This document shows, one piece after another, positions 18,160-25,943 of a stretch of 64,000 nucleotides of DNA. Below the pieces are notes generated by a model. The model was not told the origin of the DNA and did not search any database. It saw only the letters and a list, made by a program, of their open reading frames with translations. Made by a program: the position numbers and the translations under genes. Every line of letters starts with the position of its first letter. Position 1 is the first letter of the stretch. This stretch comes from DASUAS01 sp963756895. Its GTDB lineage: Bacteria > Actinomycetota > Acidimicrobiia > IMCC26256 > DASPTH01. The stretch spans positions 620,001 to 684,000 of the forward strand of contig CAVWPI010000011.1 of the NCBI GenBank assembly GCA_963756895.1, given 5' to 3'.

Positions 18160-18597
18160 TCAGCTCCGGAAATGACGAGAGAGGTCGCCGGTGAGATCGA
18201 TGTGGAACTCGCGGTCGGCGAACCGCCAGCCGTCCGGGCCGCGTCGGTAGCGGTCGACGTAGCGGCCGGAGAGGATCGGCACGATCGGCGTTCCGGGTTC
18301 ACCGCCCTGGAGCACCGTGTAGTAGCAGCGACCCGATGCGTCGTCGGCACCGTCGACGACGTCGACGATCAGGTTGTCCATGAGGTGGCGGGTACGAGGG
18401 ACACCGTCGTAGAGGACGATGCGTTCGTAGACGGCGCGCACCTCCTCGCGGGTGCGCAGCACGGCGCCGGTCGCGGCCGATCGCCAGGTGGCGCCGGCGA
18501 ACATGTCGGTGACGCCGTCGAGATCGCCACGGTCGAGCAGCTCGGCGTAGCGGTAGACGAGTGCGCTGATGTCGTCACGGTCGGCCACGGGCCGCAC
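18160..18597 (-). CDS. SnoaL-like protein
   Basis: 145 residues, intact. DDISALVYRYAELLDRGDLD is the N-terminal helix typical of the fold, followed by FAGATWRS, a central RTRHLMDNLIVDV and the C-terminal DRYRRGPDGWRFADREF. This is the standard layout of SnoaL-like proteins. It lies upstream of the ECF sigma gene on the same strand and may be co-transcribed. The substrate is unknown. Confidence 0.8.
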   Translation of the reverse strand: MRPVADRDDISALVYRYAELLDRGDLDGVTDMFAGATWRSAATGAVLRTREEVRAVYERIVLYDGVPRTRHLMDNLIVDVVDGADDASGRCYYTVLQGGEPGTPIVPILSGRYVDRYRRGPDGWRFADREFHIDLTGDLSRHFRS

Positions 18598-18998
18598 GGT
18601 ACCGCGCTCAGCAGGCGCGTGATGCTTCCCGACGGGCGTGGCGCACGTCGCGGATCTCGCCGACGAGTGCCTCGAGATGACGGCACTCGTCCGGCGTGCG
18701 ACGTCGGCCGGTCGTGCGGCAGATCAACGAGAGCACGCCGCGGGTCAGGTCGCGCTCACGCTGCCTCGAGCACCTTCGGGTCCAACGTCGGTGTCGCACT
18801 GCCTTCTCGCACGGGCCGAACACCTCCTGGCAACCGTCACCACCACGGTGCGTCCTGCAGCGGATCCCCGAGTGGCCTCGCGCGGGGCTGCGTTCGGTCC
18901 TCTCGGGGTTCCGCTGACGATCCGACGATACGGAAGTCATCGGTCGTCGACCGGGCGCGCAGGTGAACTCGGGGTGGCCGGTCGGAGAACGTTCCGGA
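18598..18998. other. 401-base region without a confident gene
   Basis: It separates a SnoaL-like gene start from the stop of the next minus-strand membrane protein, so part must be the SnoaL promoter. A minus-strand open frame at 18608-18940 (110 codons) ends in Arg- and Cys-rich sequence (SLICRTTGRRRTPDECRH), but has no ribosome site and no family I know. It could be a decayed gene. No hairpin of note was seen. Confidence 0.4.
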
Positions 18999-20222
18999 TC
19001 AGATCACGGACGGAGCCAGCAACCAGAGCCCGACGAACACCGCCGCCTGCACCGGCAACATCCACCGCGGCGACGCGAGCGCGCACACCGCGACCCAACC
19101 GATCACGAGACACATCGGCGCGGTCTGTAACCACGCCGCCGACGAGTAGTTGCCGCCCCACTCGACGAGCACGAACGCCACGAGCCACGCCGCCAGCATC
19201 AGCCAGACGGTGCGGGGCACGCGGCGCCAGCCGAACAAGAGCCCGAGGAGGAGCACGCCGGGCGCGAACACGATTCTGCTCAGCTGTGCCGCACGGATCG
19301 TGCCGATGATGCCGTCGTCGGTCCACTTGGGGGTGCCGCCTTGCCACGGCAGGTCCCAGATGGTCGGATCCCCGAAGATGGTCCGCACGTTGTCGACCTT
19401 GTTCTCGACGATCCCGATGCCGGCGTGCCGGTACTCCGAGAGGATGGCTTCGACCGACGACCGGTTGTCGGGCGTGTCGATGTCCGTGCCGGCGAAGTGC
19501 CACTTCACGAGCCGATCGCCCGGTGGGTCGACGGCTTGCACGAAGACCGTCCAGGGCGCGTAGACGGCACCGCACACGAGAAGGGCCAGGAGGCCGCGTT
19601 TGCCGAGGCGGGTGACCACCCAGGGGACGAGACCGATGAGTGCGAAGAGTGCGGCACCGTGCGCCAGCAGCGCCAACCCGCCGAGCACGCCGGCGAGGAC
19701 GGGACGCTTCTCGAGGACTGCAGCCGCGCAGCCGAGCGCCAACGCGCCGGCCAAGAGCTTGGGCCACGGGTACACGGTGTTCAACCAGATCGACCCGGTG
19801 AGCGCGGTCAGGATCACCGTCCACCGGATCCGACGGTCGTCGACGCCGACCGCACGCAGGAACCACCAGAGACCGACGACCCAGAGCGAGTTCACGACGA
19901 CGCCGGTGAAGTAGGCGGGTACGGGATGTGTCGACCAGCGACCGCCCCAGAGCAGGAGGAGCGGTTGGAGCGGGCCCCGGTCGGTGGCCTGCCAGCCGGG
20001 GAAGATCATCCCGCTGCCGCCGTCGAGGAACCACCGGGCCGTGCGCTCGGGTACCAGCGCATCGGGGCTGGCCCACCAGCGCGCCGCGTCGGTCGCGGTG
20101 GTGACGCCGTGCACGAGCGCGGTGAGCACGTTGAACGCCGCGACCCCGAGCCACCACGACAACGGGTCGCGCCACGACGTCAAGGTCAATCGCCGTTGCG
20201 TCGTCGGCGCGGTGACCTCCAT
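18999..20222 (-). CDS. Polytopic membrane protein, glycosyltransferase-C/DUF2029-like
   Basis: 407 residues from ATG 20222 (MEVTAP); an ATG 51 bases earlier is possible. About ten hydrophobic helices are seen, for example WWLGVAAFNVLTALVHGV and LLALLVCGAVYAPW. A long outside loop between them runs from KWHFAGTDIDTPDNRSSV to TIWDLPWQGG. The first loop (ERTARWFLDGGSGMIFPGW) has the Asp-containing feel of GT-C enzymes that take lipid-linked sugars. It may modify an envelope glycolipid; no catalytic residue is certain. It is similar in kind, not sequence, to the gene at 3896. Confidence 0.6.
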   Translation of the reverse strand: MEVTAPTTQRRLTLTSWRDPLSWWLGVAAFNVLTALVHGVTTATDAARWWASPDALVPERTARWFLDGGSGMIFPGWQATDRGPLQPLLLLWGGRWSTHPVPAYFTGVVVNSLWVVGLWWFLRAVGVDDRRIRWTVILTALTGSIWLNTVYPWPKLLAGALALGCAAAVLEKRPVLAGVLGGLALLAHGAALFALIGLVPWVVTRLGKRGLLALLVCGAVYAPWTVFVQAVDPPGDRLVKWHFAGTDIDTPDNRSSVEAILSEYRHAGIGIVENKVDNVRTIFGDPTIWDLPWQGGTPKWTDDGIIGTIRAAQLSRIVFAPGVLLLGLLFGWRRVPRTVWLMLAAWLVAFVLVEWGGNYSSAAWLQTAPMCLVIGWVAVCALASPRWMLPVQAAVFVGLWLLAPSVI

Positions 20223-20293
20223 CAGGCCGCGACCGTAACCCCGATCGCTGCCGGGGTGGCGCGTGCCGATCACGCGTGGGGCAACATGCGTGG

Positions 20294-20641
20294 ATGATCT
20301 ACGGCTCCCACGTCATCATGTTCAGCACCGACCCCGACGCGGATCGCGCCTTCCTCGCCGATGTGCTCGGCTTCGAGCACGTCGACGCCGGAGGTGGGTG
20401 GCTCATCTTCGGTCTCCCGCCCGCGGAGGCTGCGGTGCACCCCGCGGACGCCGCCGGGGCCGAGCTGCACTTCATGTGCGACGACCTTCGCGCCGAGATG
20501 CAGGCCCTCGAAGCGAAGGGCGTGCACTGTTCGCCCGTCGAAGAAGCGCGCTGGGGATCGGTCACGAAGATCCGTCTCCCCGGCGACGGTGACATCGGTC
20601 TGTACACGCCGAAGCACGCAGCCATGGTGGAACCGGGCTAG
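20294..20641 (+). CDS. VOC (glyoxalase-like) family protein
   Basis: 115 residues from ATG 20294; a GTG at 20276 is in frame. The beta-alpha-beta-beta-beta module is clear: HVIMFSTDPDADRAFLADVL, GGGWLIFGLPPAEAAVH, then ELHFMCDDLRAEMQALEAKG and IRLPGDGDIGLYTP. Single-domain VOC proteins bind metals or small molecules and include resistance proteins, epimerases and lyases. The His near the start, the central Glu and others could form a metal site, but the set is incomplete. Function is not assignable. Confidence 0.75.
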   Translation: MIYGSHVIMFSTDPDADRAFLADVLGFEHVDAGGGWLIFGLPPAEAAVHPADAAGAELHFMCDDLRAEMQALEAKGVHCSPVEEARWGSVTKIRLPGDGDIGLYTPKHAAMVEPG

Positions 20642-20676
20642 GAGCAATTCGCCGTGTCGGGAGCTCCGGATCGAGC

Positions 20677-21223
20677 ATGATCTCGCTCGTGGTGCAGCGG
20701 CGGACATGGCCGGTACGACGAGCGACGGCCGACGATCTCGACGGGCTGTTCGAGCTCGTGGACGCGGTTGTCCGCGAGGACACGTGGCTCGGCGCGCAGG
20801 TTCGACTGGATCGGGCCACCAGCATCGATCGATGGAGCGCCGATCTCGACGATCGGTCCGCGGTCCGATTCGTGGCCGAGGACCACGGGCGGCTCGTCGG
20901 TGAAGCCAACGCGGCATCTGCACGCTGGGAGAGCTGACCTCGGCATGCAGGTCGCCGAGGAGCACCGGGGACGCGGCGTCGGAAGTGCGCTCCTCGACGC
21001 GATCGTGGACTGGGCGAGAGCGCACCACGCTCACAAGGTCACGCTGCAGGTCTGGCCGCACAACGAACGAGCGCTCGGTCTCTACGAGCGCTTCGGCTTC
21101 GTCGCCGAAGGGCGGCTGCGCCGTCACTACCGGCGCACGACCGGCGAGCTCTGGGACGCGCTCGTCATGGGGCTCGTCCTCGACGACACGAGCCCGGGAT
21201 CACGGTTCGATCGAGCGGAATGA
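20677..21223 (+). CDS. GNAT-family N-acetyltransferase, one frame break
   Basis: About 181 residues. The N-terminal part has RRATADDLDGLFELVDAVV and RFVAEDHGRLVGEANA. After a break near 20915 the other frame gives GMQVAEEHRGRGVGSALL, the acetyl-CoA pyrophosphate loop (RGRGVG), and then KVTLQVWPHNERALGLYERF, which is the usual GNAT ending. The two parts together make one full domain. The acceptor is unknown. It is close to a VOC gene upstream, but no overlap ties them. Confidence 0.78.
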
Positions 21224-21319
21224 GCAGGCACGATCGGTGCCTGTCGTAGGGGGAGCCCGCTGCCGGTGTCTGCTCGGCGCCTTAGGCAACATCCGGCGAG
21301 TGGGGAGCGTCGTACGTTC

Positions 21320-21826
21320 ATGAGGATCGCTCGCGTGGCGTCGTTCGTCGTGGTCGTGCTCGTGATCGGCGTCCCGACGGCCGCGAGGGCCGACACCGTG
21401 GCTCCGACCACACCACTGCCATGCAATCAGGTGATCGACACCAGCGGGCCGCCGTACTCGGGCTGGACGAAGGTGCTCGACACGGTGTGGCTGCCTCGTC
21501 ACACGCTCGGAAGCGGCACCACCGACGACGTCGCCGGCGGCGAACGCCATTGGTTCAAGCAAGGTCTTGCGATCAGGGCCGGGAGCACACTCGCCTTGAC
21601 CGTCGCGGACGCCTGGCGAGGACGACTCGCCATCGGCTGGGGAAGCCCGGCGCAGCCGAGCGAGCAAGTCACGATCGACGGGTGCCGGTACGCAAGGGGG
21701 AAGTGGCTGGCCTACGCGGGTGGCTACTGGGTCGATCGTCCCGTGTGCGTACCGCTCGTCGTCAGCTCCGGTGCCCGCCGGACGACCGTCCACATCCCCC
21801 TCGGTGAGGACTGCCCGTCTCGGTAG
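21320..21826 (+). CDS. Secreted protein of unknown function
   Basis: 168 residues from ATG 21320. A clear signal peptide covers about residues 1-24 (VASFVVVVLVIGVPTAARA, cleavage near ARA-DT). The mature part has three cysteines and several Trp residues, and looks like a small beta-rich domain, for example PPYSGWTKVLDTVWLPRH and RGRLAIGWGSP. I do not recognise the family. Its TAG stop forms a palindrome (TAGCGCGCTA) with the stop of the convergent VOC gene, so the two transcripts end back to back. Confidence 0.65.
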   Translation: MRIARVASFVVVVLVIGVPTAARADTVAPTTPLPCNQVIDTSGPPYSGWTKVLDTVWLPRHTLGSGTTDDVAGGERHWFKQGLAIRAGSTLALTVADAWRGRLAIGWGSPAQPSEQVTIDGCRYARGKWLAYAGGYWVDRPVCVPLVVSSGARRTTVHIPLGEDCPSR

Positions 21827-21830
21827 CGCG

Positions 21831-22238
21831 CTAGCGGTCGCCCTCGACGGCGAACGTGTTGCCGTCCGGATCCTTGAACCAGGCGATCCTGCCGCCACCG
21901 GCGCGGGGCGAGATGCCCGTCTCGTCGGTCCCGTAGTCGAAGCCGCTCTCGAGCACGCCCTCGTAGTGCTCGAAGACCACGCCGTTCGCCGTCAGCATGT
22001 CGACGACGCCCTCGACGTCGTCGACGTACCAGGTCACGAGGGTTGCGGTCGACCGGCCGGCGTGGTCCGGCGACGGGTAGACGTGCAGCGACGAGTCGCC
22101 CCCGGTCGCGTACAACTTGCTGCCGTCGGCCCCGGTCCCCGTGGCCACGAGACCGAGCTGCCCCTCGTAGAACTCCTCGGCGCGGGGCATCTCGGAGACT
22201 GCGATCGACGGGTTCATCCGGTAGTTGCTCAGGACCAT
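21831..22238 (-). CDS. VOC (glyoxalase/bleomycin-resistance-like) family protein
   Basis: 135 residues from ATG 22238, chosen because GGAGG lies 8 bases upstream; the frame stays open 14 codons further. The fold marks are MPRAEEFYEGQLGL, TLVTWYVDDVEGVVDMLTAN and the classic end RIAWFKDPDGNTFAVEGD. The last Glu of FKDPDGNTFAVE is the usual C-terminal metal ligand. The gene diverges from the DHFR-like gene at 22399 over 160 bases. Function unknown. Confidence 0.82.
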   Translation of the reverse strand: MVLSNYRMNPSIAVSEMPRAEEFYEGQLGLVATGTGADGSKLYATGGDSSLHVYPSPDHAGRSTATLVTWYVDDVEGVVDMLTANGVVFEHYEGVLESGFDYGTDETGISPRAGGGRIAWFKDPDGNTFAVEGDR

Positions 22239-22398
22239 CTTCTCAGCCTCCTCGGGGGACCTCGCGATGGTTCTTCCCATTCGTGCGTGCTCCTAGCCGT
22301 GTAGGCAACTCGGTACGCCGCGATGAGTTCCCGCGCGCCGGAGAGTCGTACAGGGAGAACGACGGTGTTGACGGCGAAGACGTACGAGGAGGCTCACC

Positions 22399-22986
22399 AT
22401 GGGCAAGGTCCGCACGCACATGACGATGTCCCTTGACGGCTACATCGCCGCTCCTGACGACCAGGTCGGTGAGCTCTTCGAGTGGTACGACGCCGGCGAC
22501 GTGTCCGTGCCGAGCGCGAACGACGACGTGAAATTCAACGTCGACGAGGCGAGCGCCACCGTGTTGCGAGATCTGACCGAGAACGTGAGCGTGCTCGTCG
22601 CCGGCCGGCGCCTGTTCGACATCACCGACGGCTGGGGCGACGTCCATCCCGCCGGTGCCGCGATCGTGGTCGTGACCCACGACGCACCGGAGGACGCCGC
22701 CGAGCGGTGGCCCAAGGCCACGTTCGTCGACGGCATCGAGGCCGGGATCGCCAAGGCACGCGAGATGGCGGGCGACAAGGACGTCACCATCGCCAGCGCC
22801 AACCTGATCCAGCAGGCACTCGACCTCGGCCTGGTCGACGAGGTGTGCATCAGTCTCGCACCCGTGCTGTTCGGCGAGGGGATTCCCTACTTCTCGACGC
22901 TCGAGCACGGGCACCTGCTGCTCGAGGACCCCGTCGTGGTGCAGGGACGGCGCGCCCTCCACCTCACGTACCCGGTGCGCCGCTGA
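22399..22986 (+). CDS. Dihydrofolate reductase family (RibD C-terminal type) protein
   Basis: 195 residues, intact. GAGGAGG stands 6 bases before the ATG. The fold is shown by RTHMTMSLDGYIAAPD at the N-terminus, VLVAGRRLFDITDGWG in the middle and ITIASANLIQQALDLGLVDE near the end; the Gly-rich part that normally binds NADPH is altered here to KDVTIASAN. Family members are reductases of the riboflavin pathway type, but most stand-alone ones have no known substrate. It is 86 bases ahead of a DinB-like gene. Confidence 0.82.
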   Translation: MGKVRTHMTMSLDGYIAAPDDQVGELFEWYDAGDVSVPSANDDVKFNVDEASATVLRDLTENVSVLVAGRRLFDITDGWGDVHPAGAAIVVVTHDAPEDAAERWPKATFVDGIEAGIAKAREMAGDKDVTIASANLIQQALDLGLVDEVCISLAPVLFGEGIPYFSTLEHGHLLLEDPVVVQGRRALHLTYPVRR

Positions 22987-23072
22987 CGCGAAAAGCAGCG
23001 CGGCCGGCCGCGGTCGACGGTGTGGAGACGCGGGGATGTGTCGAGTGGTCGACCGGAGGGAAGTGGATCCAG

Positions 23073-23588
23073 ATGGACATCAGTCAGGTGCTCGTCGACG
23101 CGTTCGGGCGCGTGCGGGAATCGACCCATGGCGTGGTCGACGGGGCGTCGCGGGCGCTGCTGACCTACCGACCCGATGCCGACGCCAACTCGATCGCGTG
23201 GTTGGTCTGGCACCTCACCCGCATCCAGGACGACCACGTCGCCGATGTCGCCGGGGTGGAGCAGCGCTGGACCGCCGACGGCTGGTACGAGCGGTTCGGC
23301 CTGCCCTTCCCACCGGCGGCCCATGGCTACGGCCATACCAGCGACGATGTCGGGCAGGTCGACGTGGACGGCGAGCTGTTGCGTGGCTACTTCGACGCCG
23401 TGCACGCGGTGACGATCCCCTACGTCACCGGGTTGCGCGCGACAGACCTCGACCGCATCGTGGACGAGCGATGGGATCCGCCCGTGTCGCTCGGCGTGCG
23501 CCTCGTGAGTGTGATCGACGACGACATCGCGCACGCAGGCCAGGCGGCGTACGTCCGGGGGGTGGCCGAGCGCGCCGGGATCGGTTGA
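23073..23588 (+). CDS. DinB/DUF664 family protein (mycothiol-transferase-like)
   Basis: 171 residues; GGAGGGA stands about 12 bases before the ATG. The four-helix DinB bundle is shown by WLVWHLTRIQDDHVADV, which gives the first metal His pair, and DDIAHAGQAAYVRGV near the C-terminus, which gives the last His. Relatives transfer bacillithiol or mycothiol to electrophiles; actinobacteria use mycothiol, so an MST-type role is possible. The stop and that of the convergent P450 form a small dyad (TGACGCCCGTCA). Confidence 0.8.
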   Translation: MDISQVLVDAFGRVRESTHGVVDGASRALLTYRPDADANSIAWLVWHLTRIQDDHVADVAGVEQRWTADGWYERFGLPFPPAAHGYGHTSDDVGQVDVDGELLRGYFDAVHAVTIPYVTGLRATDLDRIVDERWDPPVSLGVRLVSVIDDDIAHAGQAAYVRGVAERAGIG

Positions 23589-23594
23589 CGCCCG

Positions 23595-24818
23595 TCAGTT
23601 CACGCCGGTCCAGCGCACGGGCATCTCCGCGAGACCGTCGATCAGGTTGGAGTTGACGCGGGGGAGCGATGCGGGATCGGCCGCCATCTCCAGGCCCTCG
23701 AAGCGGGTGAGGATCGCCTCGAACATGAGCTTGCTCTCGAGCCGAGCGAGGTGCGCGCCGAGGCAGAAGTGCGGCCCTCCGGCACCGAACGCCACGTGAT
23801 CGTTGGGGTCCCGGGTGAGGTGCAGGCCGTCGGGGTCGTCGAAGGCACGCTCGTCGCGGTTGGCCGAGGCGTAGACCATCAGCACCCGGTCGCCCGCGGC
23901 GACGGCCTGCCCTCCGATCTCGGTGTCCTTGGCGGCCATCCGCGTGAACGACATCACCGGCGTGGCGAGGCGCAGCAGCTCCTCGATGGCGACGGGCAGG
24001 ATCGCGAGATCGCCCTGCAGCCGCGCCAGGTCGTCGGGGCGCTCGAGCAACGTGAGCATGCCGGTGGTGATGAGGTTGCGGGTGGTCTCGGAGCCGGCGT
24101 TCTGGAGCAGCATGAAGAACACGGCCAGCTGCATCTGGTCGAGCCGGTCACCCTCGATCTCGGCGTGGAGGAGGACCGACATGAGGTCGTCGCGCGGGTT
24201 GTCGGCGCGTTCGGCGCACATCGCGTCGGCGTAGGCGTACATGGCCTGCGCCGCGTCGCCGCGCTCCTCGGCGGTGGTGTCGGCGTCGAAGCCGAAGGTG
24301 AGCTCGGTCCACTCGAAGACCTGCTTGCGGTCTTCCTCGGGGACGCCCACGAGGTCGGCGATCGCGTGCAGCGGTAGCCACAGCGCGACGTCGCGCACGA
24401 GGTCGCATTCGCCGCGCTCGGCCACCGAGTCGATCACCGAGTCGACGCGCGCCTTCACCTGCGCGGCCAGGTCGTTGATGCGCCGGGGCGTGAACCCGGA
24501 CGAGATCAGCTTGCGCAGCTTGGTGTGTTCCGGCGGGTCGAGGCTGATCATCAGCAACGAGGAGCCCGATTCGTCGACGAGCTCGCCGTCGCCGGGCAGG
24601 AACGGGTTGGGCGCGTTGTGGAAGCCGTTCCAGTCGCGCGAGACGCGCTGCACGTCGGCGTGGCGCGTCACGGCCCAGTAGCCGTCCTTCCAGAACGGGT
24701 GGTCCTGGTGTGAGACCGGATCGTGGTCGCGCAGGTCTCGGAACACCTCGTACGGGAAACCGTGCGCGTAGGTCCGCGGATCGTGGAGCGGCGGGCTGCT
24801 GTCGGTGCGCGTGCTCAT
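23595..24818 (-). CDS. Cytochrome P450
   Basis: 407 residues, intact. The oxygen-activating I-helix reads LQNAGSETTRNLI, the K-helix ExxR is EELLRLATP, and the heme-thiolate loop is FGAGGPHFCLGAHLARLE with the Cys ligand. It is a soluble class I bacterial P450 that needs a ferredoxin and reductase; none is in the window. The N-terminus (DPVSHQDHPFWKDGYWAVTR) is like the CYP families that act on steroids, terpenes or fatty acids in mycobacteria, but the substrate cannot be read. It diverges from the secreted esterase across 91 bases. Confidence 0.93.
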   Translation of the reverse strand: MSTRTDSSPPLHDPRTYAHGFPYEVFRDLRDHDPVSHQDHPFWKDGYWAVTRHADVQRVSRDWNGFHNAPNPFLPGDGELVDESGSSLLMISLDPPEHTKLRKLISSGFTPRRINDLAAQVKARVDSVIDSVAERGECDLVRDVALWLPLHAIADLVGVPEEDRKQVFEWTELTFGFDADTTAEERGDAAQAMYAYADAMCAERADNPRDDLMSVLLHAEIEGDRLDQMQLAVFFMLLQNAGSETTRNLITTGMLTLLERPDDLARLQGDLAILPVAIEELLRLATPVMSFTRMAAKDTEIGGQAVAAGDRVLMVYASANRDERAFDDPDGLHLTRDPNDHVAFGAGGPHFCLGAHLARLESKLMFEAILTRFEGLEMAADPASLPRVNSNLIDGLAEMPVRWTGVN

Positions 24819-24909
24819 GCTCGTGTCCCCCCCTGTTCGGCCGTAGGTTACCGACGAGCCACCATCGGGTCGTCACGTGGCCGACACGTTCTCCTGACCT
24901 TTCCGTTCC

Positions 24910-25880
24910 ATGCTGTGCACCGTGCGCATCCGTCCGATCCCGCTGGTGCTGGCCCTCGTGGCCGCCACCGTCACGGTGCTCCCGGGCCGCGGCGCGGACG
25001 CCGCGCCACGCGGGTCCAAGGGCTGCGGACGGCCCGCGTCCCCGGGAGTCACCACCCGTCACGTGACGGTCGACGGCACCGACCGCGAGTACCTCCTCGC
25101 GGTGCCCGAGGGCTACTCCGACGCGGAGCCGGCGCCGCTCCTGTTCGACTTCCACGGGTTGGGCTCGGACATGCAGGAGCAAGCGGGGTACACGCAACTC
25201 GCCGAGCAGGGCGGCGCGCGCAGGTACGTCGTGATCACGCCGAACGGTCAGGGCGACGTGCTGCGCCGGTGGTCACTCGTCGCGTCGGCGAACGCCAACC
25301 CCGACGTGGCGTTCGTGCAGGCGATGCTCCGTGCGACGGGCGCAACGCTCTGCATCGACCCGAAGCGCTTGTTCTCGACCGGGATCTCGAACGGCGCCAT
25401 GTTCTCGACCGTCCTCGCGTGTGCACTGCCGGGTCGGTTCGCTGCCATCGCGCCGGTGTCGGGGATCAACGCCACCAAGGCGTGCGACGCAGGTGCGCCC
25501 CGCGTGAGCGTGCTCGCGTTCCACGGCACCGCCGATCCGATCGTGCCCTACCAGGGCGGCGACTACTTCGCCGGCGCCGCGGCCGGCCGCACCCCCGGCG
25601 CGCGCAGGCCCTGCCGGTCGACGATGCTGCGGCGGCGTGGGCTGCGTTCGACGGGTGCGGAACGCCCCCGACGCCCACCTGGGTTGCCGCCGACGTGCAG
25701 CACCTGGTCTGGCCCGACTGCCCGGCCAACGGCACCGTCGAGCTGTACCGCATCGTCGGCGGCGGCCACACCTGGCCCGGTTCGGTCCCGGTGCGGGCGA
25801 CCCGCCTCGGATCCACGACCCCGTCGATCAGTGCGACCGCCTTGATGCTCGACTTCTTCGACGCGCGCCCGAAGCGCTGA
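24910..25880 (+). CDS. Secreted esterase, PHB-depolymerase/feruloyl-esterase (LpqC-like) family, one frame break
   Basis: About 323 residues. The signal peptide covers about residues 1-32 (PLVLALVAATVTVLPG...ADA). PLLFDFHGLGSDM is the oxyanion-hole strand. The nucleophile elbow is STGISNGAMF (GxSxG), the acid is in FHGTADPIVPY and the base in GGGHTWPG. A break near 25600 joins TPGA to the frame reading QALPVDDAAAAWAAF; the repaired protein is full length. Family members cleave polyhydroxybutyrate, xylan-bound ferulate or other esters outside the cell. The substrate is unknown. Confidence 0.8.
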
Positions 25881-25881
25881 T

Positions 25882-25932
25882 CGAGGTTGCGTCACCTGGA
25901 GGCGTAGAACGACCTTGAGTGACGCAACCTCG
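25882..25932. terminator. Perfect 14-bp inverted repeat between convergent genes
   Basis: CGAGGTTGCGTCAC at 25882-25895 is repeated in reverse complement at 25919-25932, with a 23-base spacer. It starts 2 bases after the esterase stop and ends 11 bases before the kgd stop, so it is placed to end transcription from both sides. Confidence 0.6.
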
Positions 25933-25943
25933 GGCTCGCGGGG

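Noticed and set aside
18608..18940. A 110-codon minus-strand gene
   Set aside because: No ribosome site, no recognised domain and highly Arg-rich content typical of a shadow frame; kept only as a possibility in the region entry.
18999..20222. Orthology of this membrane protein to the one at 3896
   Set aside because: Both look GT-C-like in topology but I see no shared sequence beyond hydrophobic pattern.
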